Part shown: positions 1 through 6,177 of the stretch, in pieces | How positions within the stretch are numbered: position 1 is the stretch's first letter | How the letters are laid out: each line of letters starts with the position of its first letter | DNA from: a bacterium | GTDB taxonomy: Bacteria; Vulcanimicrobiota; Vulcanimicrobiia; Vulcanimicrobiales; SCRA01 | Assembly (NCBI GenBank): GCA_028869325.1 | Contig: JAGWST010000503.1 | Location: forward strand, 1 to 8,281 | DNA: 8,281 nt | Direction of reading: 5' to 3' | Notes under the pieces: model-generated | Database searches by the model: none | What the model saw: the letters and a program-made list of their open reading frames with translations, nothing else | What the model was told of the DNA's origin: nothing | Program-made: the position numbers and the translations under genes

Positions 1-1
1 C

Positions 2-250
2 AACGAGAGGCCCAACATCTTCGCCACCTTCACCTCGCCGACGCAGATCGGCATCGACCCCCAGAGCGTCAGGCTGGTGATCAACGGGCGCGACGTGACG
101 GCGCTCTCCAACCGCAACGCGAACTTCATCGTCTACTCGCCGCAGCAGGCGTTGGCCCCTGGGACCGTCAACGTCTCGGTCAGCGTCGCCGACACCGCCG
201 GAAATCGGGTGTCGCGCAGTTGGAGCTTTACCATCGGCCGCGCCCAGTGA
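2..250 (+). CDS. Ig-like domain protein, C-terminal fragment
   Basis: This is an open reading frame entering from the left edge and ending at a TGA at 248-250. It gives the last 82 residues of a protein whose start is not in the window. The segment reads as one beta-sandwich repeat of the bacterial Ig-like type. It has a 'SVRLVINGRDVT' strand pair, a 'YSPQQALAPGTVNVSVSV' turn and strand, and a 'DTAGNRVSRSWSFTIG' ending. The 'D-x-x-GN...SWSFT' ending is typical of extracellular adhesion or scaffold repeats in cell-surface or secreted proteins. No catalytic motif is visible, and the function of the whole protein cannot be told from this end. A 53-base gap without an evident terminator separates it from the lipoprotein gene downstream, so the two could share a transcript. 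Confidence 0.75.
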   Translation, partial: NERPNIFATFTSPTQIGIDPQSVRLVINGRDVTALSNRNANFIVYSPQQALAPGTVNVSVSVADTAGNRVSRSWSFTIGRAQ

Positions 251-291
251 GCCGGCCGGTATTCGCCGATGCGGCGCGAGCTGCACGAGTC

Positions 292-298
292 AAGGAGG
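292..298 (+). promoter_or_regulatory. Shine-Dalgarno site fixing the lipoprotein start
   Basis: The sequence AAGGAGG lies 5 bases before the GTG at 304. It selects this GTG over the in-frame TTG at 220, which would place 28 charged residues ahead of the lipoprotein signal and overlap the previous gene. Confidence 0.85.
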
Positions 299-303
299 TA
301 GAA

Positions 304-1893
304 GTGAAACGAGCTCTCGGCGTCGCAGGCCTACTGATGGCGTGTGCGCTGGCGGGGTGCGCCGGCGCACAGCAAGGTGCCGCGAATTCCTCGACCCTCG
401 TGCAGGCTCGCGTGAAGGACGCCGTCAGCCTCGATCCGGCCGTGGCGACCGACGGCCTCTCGCTCAACGTCTCGGTTGAGGCGATGCGCGGTCTGTTGCG
501 CTTCAAGGCGGGCACGTTCGACGTGGGGCCCTCCATCGCAAAGGACTGGCACTCGCAGGACGGCGGCCGGGTGTGGCTCTTCGATCTCAAGCCGGACCTG
601 AAGTTCTCCGACGGGACGCCGCTGGATGCGGCGGCGGTGAAGTTCAACTTCGACCGTTGGCGTGAGCCGAAGAACCCCTATGCGGGGACGCAGCCGTTCT
701 CTTACTACATCTCGATGTTCGGCGGCCAGCCCGGCATCATCCGGGGCGTGGATGTCGTCTCGCCGACGCAGGTACGTTTCACGCTGAGCACGCCGTTCGG
801 CCCGTTCCTGCGCGATCTGGCCATGCCCTCGTTTGCGATCGGCTCACCCACGGCGATCAAGGCCGACCCGCAGGCGTTCGCGCAGAAGCCCGTGGGCTAC
901 GGACCCTACACGGTGGGCGAGTGGGTCCACGACGACCACATCACGCTGAAGGCCAACCCGGCCTTCGACGATCCGAAGCCGGCCTATCAAACCGTGGTGA
1001 TCCGCGACATCCCCGACCAGGCCACCAGCGTGCTGGAGGCGCAGAAGGGCTCGATCGACGGGCTCTCCGACCCGCGCCCCGAGGACGCCAAGGCGCTGGC
1101 CAAGGATACGGCGCTCGAGGTCTACCAGCAGCCCGCCAACAACGTGGCCTATCTGGCGCTGAACCTGGAGAAGAAGCCCTTCGACGATCCGCGCGTGCGG
1201 CGTGCCATCGCCTACGCGCTGGATCTCCATGCCATCGTCGGCGGTCTCTATGGCAAGGGCGCGGAGGTGGCCAACACCTGGGTGCCGGACGGAATGGACG
1301 GCTCGAGCGCCCCCGTGAAAGCCTATCCGCACGACATCGCCAAAGCCAAGGCGCTGCTCGCGCAGGCGGGACTTCCACACGGCTTCTCGACGCAGCTCTA
1401 CTACGGCACGGCACCGCGCCCGTATCTCCCCGAGCCGCAGCGCATCGCCGAGGCGATCCAGGCGCAGTTGAAGCAGGCCGGCATCAACCTCACCCTGGAG
1501 CCCTTCGAGTGGGCCGTCTATCTGCAGAAGATCAAGAACGGCGAGCATCCTATGTGCCTGATCGGATGGACGGGCGACAACGGCGACGCGGACAACTTCC
1601 TCTACACGCTGCTGGATCAGGACTCGGCCGTCAAGGGCGCCGCGCAGAACTACTCGTTCTGGCGCGATCCGAAGTTTCACGCCCTGATGCTGGCTGGTCA
1701 GCGCACCGTCGATGAGTCCAAGCGCCAGGCGATCTACGTGCAGGCGGTTAGGCTGGTGCACGATCAGGTCCCGGCCATCCCGCTGGTGCACACCACCGTG
1801 CCGATCGTCTGGAGGCGCTCGGTCGCGGGCTATGTGCCCAACGCCGACTCGATCGTCTACTACGAGCTGATGCATCCCGCGGAGGCCAAGTGA
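304..1893 (+). CDS. DppA-like ABC transporter substrate-binding lipoprotein
   Basis: This 529-residue protein belongs to the family-5 solute-binding proteins (SBP_bac_5; DppA/OppA type), which deliver di- or oligopeptides, heme or related ligands to an ABC importer. Residues 1-19 form a lipoprotein signal: K2 and R3, a hydrophobic stretch, then the lipobox L16-A17-G18-C19. C19 should be lipidated and anchor the protein outside the cytoplasmic membrane. Family landmarks follow in order: 'LKFSDGTPLDAAAVKFNFDR' (99-118), 'PVGYGPY' (196-202), 'DDPRVRRAIAYALD' (294-307) and 'GWTGDNGDADNF' (421-432). The last is very close to the DppA segment that carries the aspartate binding the ligand's amino group. 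The length is normal for the family. The GTG start is chosen from the preceding AAGGAGG and the signal peptide. The TGA stop overlaps the ATG of the HIT gene by one base. No permease or ATPase genes are present here, so the partner transporter and the true ligand are unknown. Confidence 0.9.
   Translation: MKRALGVAGLLMACALAGCAGAQQGAANSSTLVQARVKDAVSLDPAVATDGLSLNVSVEAMRGLLRFKAGTFDVGPSIAKDWHSQDGGRVWLFDLKPDLKFSDGTPLDAAAVKFNFDRWREPKNPYAGTQPFSYYISMFGGQPGIIRGVDVVSPTQVRFTLSTPFGPFLRDLAMPSFAIGSPTAIKADPQAFAQKPVGYGPYTVGEWVHDDHITLKANPAFDDPKPAYQTVVIRDIPDQATSVLEAQKGSIDGLSDPRPEDAKALAKDTALEVYQQPANNVAYLALNLEKKPFDDPRVRRAIAYALDLHAIVGGLYGKGAEVANTWVPDGMDGSSAPVKAYPHDIAKAKALLAQAGLPHGFSTQLYYGTAPRPYLPEPQRIAEAIQAQLKQAGINLTLEPFEWAVYLQKIKNGEHPMCLIGWTGDNGDADNFLYTLLDQDSAVKGAAQNYSFWRDPKFHALMLAGQRTVDESKRQAIYVQAVRLVHDQVPAIPLVHTTVPIVWRRSVAGYVPNADSIVYYELMHPAEAK
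1881..1885 (+). promoter_or_regulatory. Shine-Dalgarno site for the HIT gene
   Basis: GGAGG lies inside the last codons of the lipoprotein gene, 7 bases before the ATG at 1893. It favours that ATG over the adjacent in-frame GTG at 1890. Confidence 0.7.
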
Positions 1894-2237
1894 TGGACGA
1901 CTGCCTGTTCTGCAAGATCGTCAACGGGGCGATCCCGGCCGAGCGGGTCTACGAAGACGAGCGCGCGATCGCCATCCGCGACGTCAACCCGAAGGCGCCC
2001 GCGCACGTCTTGGTGCTGCCGCGCACGCACGAGGCCACGCTCTCGGAGTACGCCGCGCAGCACGACAACGGCGATATCGGCCACCTCTTGCGGGTCGCCG
2101 CGGAGCTGGGCAAGCGCTACGGCGAGGAGCGGGGCTTCCGGGTGGCGGTGAACGAGGGCGGCGACGGCGGGCAGACCGTCTACCACGTGCACTTGCACGT
2201 GCTTGCCGGGCGACCGTTCACGTGGCCGCCGGGATGA
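1893..2237 (+). CDS. Histidine triad (HIT) nucleotide-binding protein
   Basis: This is a complete 114-residue HIT protein, the usual size for the HinT/PKCI branch. These are cytoplasmic hydrolases of nucleoside phosphoramidates such as AMP-lysine and related adducts. The triad motif is 'HVHLHV' at residues 98-103, preceded by 'GGQTVY'. By family precedent the middle histidine, H100, is the nucleophile. The N-terminus 'CLFCKIV' supplies C4 and C7, the CxxC seen in zinc-binding members. The central 'DVNPKAPAHVLVLPRTH' (30-46) is the conserved nucleotide-pocket strand. The ATG at 1893 overlaps the upstream TGA (TGATG), and its own TGA lies in an ATGA with the next start, so translation of all three genes is probably coupled. 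In several bacteria a HIT gene sits directly before rpsU; here rpsU is about 3.8 kb downstream. The exact physiological substrate cannot be inferred. Confidence 0.95.
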   Translation: MDDCLFCKIVNGAIPAERVYEDERAIAIRDVNPKAPAHVLVLPRTHEATLSEYAAQHDNGDIGHLLRVAAELGKRYGEERGFRVAVNEGGDGGQTVYHVHLHVLAGRPFTWPPG

Positions 2238-3589
2238 ACGCGGAGGAGCGGGTCGACGCGATCGTGATCGGCAGCGGTCAGGGTGGCGTCCCGTTCGCCG
2301 TGGCGATGGCCAAGCGCGGCAAATCGGTGGTGCTCTTCGAGCGCGGGCCGCTCGGCGGAACCTGCGTCAACAACGGCTGCACGCCGTCCAAGGCGCTGTT
2401 GGGCGCAGCGCACGCGGCCGGGCGCGCGCGCCGCGCGCAGGCGCTAGGCATCCACGCAACCTTGGAGGTCGACGCACCGTTCGTCTTCGCGCGCACGCGC
2501 AAGATCCGCGACGAGTTTCGCAGCGGGGTCGAGCGCCGCCTCACGAAGGCGGGCGTGCGCGTGGTGCGGGCCGAGGCGCGATTCGTCGGGAGACGGCGCG
2601 TGAGCGGGGGAGGTACGCTCGTCGAGGCGCCGCTGGTGCTGATCGACAGCGGGAACCTGGCCGTGGTTCCCTCGATTCCCGGCCTGGCGGGTACGCCCTA
2701 TCTCACCAACGCCGACGTCTTCGACCTGGAGCGGCTGCCGCGGCGGCTGCTGGCGCTGGGCGGCGGCTACATCGGCTTGGAGCTGGGTCAGGGATTCGCG
2801 CGGCTGGGCAGTCGCGTGCGCATCATCGACCGCAACCCGCGCGTGCTGGTGCGCGAGGAGGCCGACGTCGCCGAGACCCTGCAGCGCTCGCTGGCCGCCG
2901 ACGGCGTCGAGCTCTCGCTCAATGCCGAGGTCGTGCGGGTCGACTACGACGGCGGCGAGTTCAGCCTGACGCTGAAAGACGGCGCCGTCTTTCGCGGCGA
3001 CGCGCTGCTGGTGGCGATCGGGCGCAAGACCAAGGCGTCGTCGCTGGACTTACCGGCCGGCGGAGTCGAGCTGGACGCACAGGGTAACATCCGCATCGAC
3101 GAGCGTCTCCGCACCACCTGCGAGGGCGTCTACGCGATCGGCGATGCCGCCGGACAGCCGCCCTTCACGCACGTTTCGTGGGAGGACTACCGGCGTTTGG
3201 TCGCCATCCTTGACGGCGAGGGGCGCACGCGCGGAGATCGCGTGCTGGCATACGCCGTCTTCACGGAGCCGCAGGTCGGGCGTGTGGGGCTCACGCTCGA
3301 GGACGCGCGGCGGCGCGGCCTGCGCGCCCGGGCGGCGACGCTGCCGTACGCACAGATCGCGCGCGGCATCGAGTGGGGCTTGGAGGAGGGCTTCGCGCGC
3401 ATCGTCATCGACGAAGAGAGCGAGCGCATCATCGGCGCGACGATGGTGGGCTACGAGGCGGCCGAGCTGATCCACGTCTTCCTCGCGCACATGGAGGCGG
3501 GCTCAACATGGCGCGTGCTCGACCGCTCCGTCCACGTGCACCCGACGCTGGCCGAGGGGCTGCCGAGCCTGGCGCGGCTGTTAGCCTAA
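2234..3589 (+). CDS. FAD-dependent pyridine nucleotide-disulfide oxidoreductase (Lpd/MerA-like)
   Basis: This 451-residue protein is a class I flavin disulfide reductase, the fold of dihydrolipoamide dehydrogenase, glutathione reductase and mercuric reductase. In order it has the FAD motif GSGQGG (13-18), the redox-active disulfide in 'GGTCVNNGCTPSK' (C44, C49), an NAD(P) site GGGYIG (176-181) with D199 at the end of the following strand, the second FAD motif 'YAIGDAAG' (300-307), and a C-terminal dimerisation domain. That domain carries 'HVHPTLAE', in which H436 and E441 match the catalytic His-Glu pair of dihydrolipoamide dehydrogenase. D199 suggests NADH, though R200 leaves NADPH possible. 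There is no N-terminal metal-binding domain and no C-terminal cysteine pair, both features of classical MerA, so mercury reduction is unlikely. No 2-oxoacid dehydrogenase genes are near. The ATG at 2234 is preferred over the GTG at 2222 because it forms an ATGA overlap with the HIT stop. The Shine-Dalgarno match is weak, which fits coupled translation. Confidence 0.9.
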   Translation: MNAEERVDAIVIGSGQGGVPFAVAMAKRGKSVVLFERGPLGGTCVNNGCTPSKALLGAAHAAGRARRAQALGIHATLEVDAPFVFARTRKIRDEFRSGVERRLTKAGVRVVRAEARFVGRRRVSGGGTLVEAPLVLIDSGNLAVVPSIPGLAGTPYLTNADVFDLERLPRRLLALGGGYIGLELGQGFARLGSRVRIIDRNPRVLVREEADVAETLQRSLAADGVELSLNAEVVRVDYDGGEFSLTLKDGAVFRGDALLVAIGRKTKASSLDLPAGGVELDAQGNIRIDERLRTTCEGVYAIGDAAGQPPFTHVSWEDYRRLVAILDGEGRTRGDRVLAYAVFTEPQVGRVGLTLEDARRRGLRARAATLPYAQIARGIEWGLEEGFARIVIDEESERIIGATMVGYEAAELIHVFLAHMEAGSTWRVLDRSVHVHPTLAEGLPSLARLLA

Positions 3590-5845
3590 CGCCGCATCGG
3601 TGCCCGCGCGGCTTGCGCGCAGCGCGGCGAGCACGCGCGGCGGCGTCAGCGGTATCTCGGTAATGCGCACGCCGGCGGCATCCTCCACGGCGTTGGCGAT
3701 CGCGGCCGCGCCGGGGATCGCCGGCGGCTCGCCGACGCCCTTGGCGCCGAACGGGCCCAGCTTCGAGGGCACCTCTACCAGCGAGACCTCCAACGGCGGC
3801 ACCTCGCCGCTGTGCGGGATGGCGTACTCCAAGAACGAGGCGTGCTGCGGCTGCCCGAATGCGTCGTGTACGATCTGCTCGACCAGCGCGCGCCCGATGC
3901 CTTGGGTGATGCCGCCGTGGATCTGCCCTTCGACCTCGGCGGGATTGAGCGCCTTGCCGACGTCCTGCACGGCGAGATAGGCAGTCGGACGGACGACGCC
4001 GGTCGCGCGATCGACCTGCACGCGCACGATGTGCACGGCGAATCCCGGCGAAGACTCGGGGTGCGCGATGCGCCCCTGTCCCAACAGCGGCCGATGCGGG
4101 CTGGCGAAGGCCATCGTCGACTGCGCTAGCTCCGCGATGGAGGCGCCGGACGAGGGATTGCCGCGCACGAAGACGCGGCCATCCTCGACGACCAGATCGC
4201 CGATCGCCGCCTCGAGGCGCTCCGCCGCCAGCTCCAAGAGCTGGCGCTTGGCGTCGGCAACGGCGTCCTGCACCGCCTTGCCGACGGTGTAGGTGATCTT
4301 GCTGCCGCCGGACATACCGGAGAACGGCGCGCGATCGGTGTCGCTGGTGACGATGCGAATCTTGGCCGGGTCGATGCCGAACGTCTCGGCGGCGATCATC
4401 GTGAAGCCGGTGGCGGTGCCGGTGAGATCGACGGCGCCGACCTGCACGGTGAGGGTTCCGTCGCTATCGATGCGGCAGCCGGCGGCGGCCGGCTCGATGC
4501 CGCCGGGCCAGCCGCCAACGGCCACACCGTAGCCCTCGTCCGCGTCGCGCCGCGAGGCGCGGTCGCGCCAGAGCTGGCTCTCGCGGGCGCGCTCCAGAGA
4601 CTCCACGAGGCCCACGCGCTGCCAGCGCCTGCCGTCGGCGCGCTCGTCGCCCTCCACCACGGCGTTGCGCAGGCGCAGCTCGAGCGGATCCATCTGCAGC
4701 TTGCGTGCCAGCATGTCGATCGCCGACTCCAGAGCGTAGAACGCCTGCGGCGCGCCCGGTGCGCGGTAGGCGCTCTCCGGCGTCTTGTGCGTGAGTACCT
4801 CGGCGGAGACGATGCGCAGGTTGGGCGCGCGGTAGGTGCTGCCGATCAGGATGCCCGTGATGCCCACCGGCGATCCGCTGGTCGCCCCGCCGTCGTAGAG
4901 CACGTTGGCGTCGAGCCCGGTAAGCGTTCCGTCGCGTTTGGCGCCGACCTTGAGCGTGATGCGCGCTGCCGGCCCGGGCTGCTCGAGCAAGAAATCGTGG
5001 CTGCGGTCGAGGGTCAGGCGCACGGGGCGGCCGAGGATGCGCGCCGCTTGCGCGGCCAGCGGCTCCGTCAAGAGAATCTTGCCGCCGAAGCCGCCGCCCA
5101 CCGGCAACGGCACGATGCGCACCATGCTCTCCGCCAGGCCCAGCAGCTTGGCCGTCTCGGCGCGCATGAAGAATTGGCCCTGTGTGGAGGCGTGGATGGT
5201 GACGCCGCCGTCCGTCGCCGGCTCCGCGATGCAGCCCTGCGGCTCGAGGTAGCCCTGATAGACGCGTGCGATGGAGAAGTTCCCCTCCACCACGGCGTCG
5301 GCCCGATTCCACGCGGCCTCGACGTCGCCGCGGCCGAAGCGCATGCGCTGCGGCATGTTGGCGGGGCGCGGTGAGGTGTCGTCGGCGCCGCCCCCGGCGG
5401 CTCCGTGAGCGCCGGCGTCGTCGCCCTCGTGGCCGGAGGGATCGCTCACCAGCGGGGCGCCGGCGGCCAGCGCCGCCAGCGGATCGATGACCGCCTGCAG
5501 CTCACGGTAGCGCACCTCGACCAACTCGGCGGCGTCGACGGCGGTCGCCTCGTCGACGGCGACCACCAACGCCACGGGCTCGCCCACGTAGCTGGTCTCG
5601 TGACGCGCCAGCAGATGCGCCACGCCCAGATCCTGGTCGGTCAGGACGGCCACCACGCCGGGGAGGCGGCGCGCCGCCGAGGCATCGACGCGCTCGATGC
5701 GCGCGTGCGGGTACGGGCTGAGGATGGGGCGGGCGAAGAGCATGCCGGGGATGCGCAGGTCCGCGACGAAGCGGGTCAGCCCCCGCACCTTCTCGCCACC
5801 CTCGATTCGGCGCCGCGAGCGCCCGATCCAACTCGTTGCAGTCAT
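3581..5845 (-). CDS. Xanthine dehydrogenase/aldehyde oxidase family molybdenum-binding subunit
   Basis: This 754-residue protein is a large catalytic subunit of the molybdenum hydroxylase family, which hydroxylates purines, aldehydes or N-heterocycles using molybdopterin cytosine dinucleotide. Residues about 16-120 form the hammerhead domain, about 165-395 the first and about 430-735 the second molybdopterin domain. Landmarks are Q222 in 'STQGQF', GGGFGGK (250-256), 'AYRAPGAPQ' (359-367) and 'KGVGEPPAIPGA' (702-713), in which E706 is the expected catalytic base. The active-site loop matches neither form I CO dehydrogenase (AYRCSFR) nor form II (AYRGAGR). I257 follows GGGFGGK, where purine-oxidising enzymes have glutamate. 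A Gly/Ala/Asp-rich stretch (137-161) looks like a flexible insertion. The ATG has an in-frame TAA four codons upstream, so no longer form is possible; its Shine-Dalgarno match is poor. Neither the FAD subunit nor the 2Fe-2S subunit is encoded beside it. Confidence 0.92.
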   Translation of the reverse strand: MTATSWIGRSRRRIEGGEKVRGLTRFVADLRIPGMLFARPILSPYPHARIERVDASAARRLPGVVAVLTDQDLGVAHLLARHETSYVGEPVALVVAVDEATAVDAAELVEVRYRELQAVIDPLAALAAGAPLVSDPSGHEGDDAGAHGAAGGGADDTSPRPANMPQRMRFGRGDVEAAWNRADAVVEGNFSIARVYQGYLEPQGCIAEPATDGGVTIHASTQGQFFMRAETAKLLGLAESMVRIVPLPVGGGFGGKILLTEPLAAQAARILGRPVRLTLDRSHDFLLEQPGPAARITLKVGAKRDGTLTGLDANVLYDGGATSGSPVGITGILIGSTYRAPNLRIVSAEVLTHKTPESAYRAPGAPQAFYALESAIDMLARKLQMDPLELRLRNAVVEGDERADGRRWQRVGLVESLERARESQLWRDRASRRDADEGYGVAVGGWPGGIEPAAAGCRIDSDGTLTVQVGAVDLTGTATGFTMIAAETFGIDPAKIRIVTSDTDRAPFSGMSGGSKITYTVGKAVQDAVADAKRQLLELAAERLEAAIGDLVVEDGRVFVRGNPSSGASIAELAQSTMAFASPHRPLLGQGRIAHPESSPGFAVHIVRVQVDRATGVVRPTAYLAVQDVGKALNPAEVEGQIHGGITQGIGRALVEQIVHDAFGQPQHASFLEYAIPHSGEVPPLEVSLVEVPSKLGPFGAKGVGEPPAIPGAAAIANAVEDAAGVRITEIPLTPPRVLAALRASRAGTDAALG

Positions 5846-5891
5846 GCGCCGCTCTTATCCGGCGCCGAGAGGGCTCCTTGCCGCATCGCGG

Positions 5892-5919
5892 TTGACTCAC
5901 CGCACGAAGTTGGTATAGT
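5892..5919 (+). promoter_or_regulatory. Sigma70-type promoter of the rpsU block
   Basis: The -35 box TTGACT (5892-5897) and the -10 box TATAGT (5914-5919) each match consensus at five of six positions. They are separated by 16 bases, and a TG extends the -10 at 5911-5912. Transcription should start near 5926, giving a leader of about 72 bases before rpsU. It is the clearest promoter in the window and is suited to steady high expression of a ribosomal protein. The match is by eye; no start-site data are available. Confidence 0.75.
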
Positions 5920-5930
5920 ATGAGGGCTGT

Positions 5931-5976
5931 TTGGCTCAAAGGCGAGCCGAGCGAGTATTCGGCCCATGCGGCCGAG
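5931..5976 (+). other. Two hairpins in the rpsU mRNA leader
   Basis: The leader can fold into two consecutive stems. The first pairs GGCTC (5933-5937) with GAGCC (5944-5948) around a six-base loop and can extend by two weaker pairs at 5931-5932 with 5949-5950. The second pairs TCGGCC (5959-5964) with GGCCGA (5970-5975) around the loop CATGC. Neither is followed by a T run, so they do not look like terminators. The Shine-Dalgarno stretch AGGGGGG (5981-5987) lies just downstream of the second stem. They may stabilise the message or bind a regulator; the function is inference only. Confidence 0.45.
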
Positions 5977-5997
5977 ACGAAGGGGGGTTGCAGTTTC

Positions 5998-6168
5998 ATG
6001 GAAATCCGAGTTGCTCCGGGCGAGTCCATCGAGTCGGCCCTCCGTCGTTTCAAAAAGGCGACGCAGAAGGCGGGAATCCTCGCCGAGGCGCGCAAGCACG
6101 AGCACTACGAGAAGCCCAGCGTGCGCGCCAAGAAGAAGTCGGCCGCCGCGCGCAAGCGCCGCTCGTAG
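5998..6168 (+). CDS. rpsU: 30S ribosomal protein bS21
   Basis: This 56-residue, strongly basic protein matches ribosomal protein S21 over its whole length. It shows the N-terminal '[12 protein letters not shown]', the central '[19 protein letters not shown]' and a lysine/arginine-rich tail ending 'AAARKRRS'. S21 joins the small subunit late in assembly, near the 3' end of 16S rRNA, and supports initiation on natural messages. The ATG at 5998 is chosen because the S21 homology begins there and because AGGGGGG lies 10 bases upstream. A longer in-frame reading back to 5920 would begin inside the promoter. It is the first gene of a plus-strand block. Only 9 bases separate it from yqeY, which makes co-transcription very likely. 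Confidence 0.97.
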   Translation: MEIRVAPGESIESALRRFKKATQKAGILAEARKHEHYEKPSVRAKKKSAAARKRRS

Positions 6169-6177
6169 GTCTTCACG

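Noticed and set aside
220..303. Longer lipoprotein starting at the TTG at 220
   Set aside because: It would put a charged 28-residue extension before the lipobox signal and overlap the upstream gene. The AAGGAGG site points to the GTG at 304.
844..1875. Minus-strand open frame of 343 codons opposite the lipoprotein gene
   Set aside because: Its composition is unnatural and shows no family motif; the plus strand has the full SBP_bac_5 pattern.
2203..3087. Plus-strand open frame of 294 codons overlapping the oxidoreductase
   Set aside because: It is an Arg/Gly/Ala-rich frame-shifted reading of the same DNA with no domain; the Lpd-like frame carries all the flavoprotein motifs.
2234..3589. Mercuric reductase (merA) and a mercury resistance locus
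   Set aside because: There are no C-terminal cysteine pair, no heavy-metal domain and no merR/T/P genes, and the Lpd-type His-Glu pair is present.
3581..5845. Aerobic CO dehydrogenase large subunit (coxL)
   Set aside because: The active-site loop reads AYRAPGAPQ, not the form I AYRCSFR or the form II AYRGAGR, and coxM and coxS are absent.
5920..5997. N-terminally extended S21 from the ATG at 5920
   Set aside because: This ATG lies at the -10 box, ahead of the predicted transcription start. S21 similarity starts at 5998, which has its own Shine-Dalgarno site.
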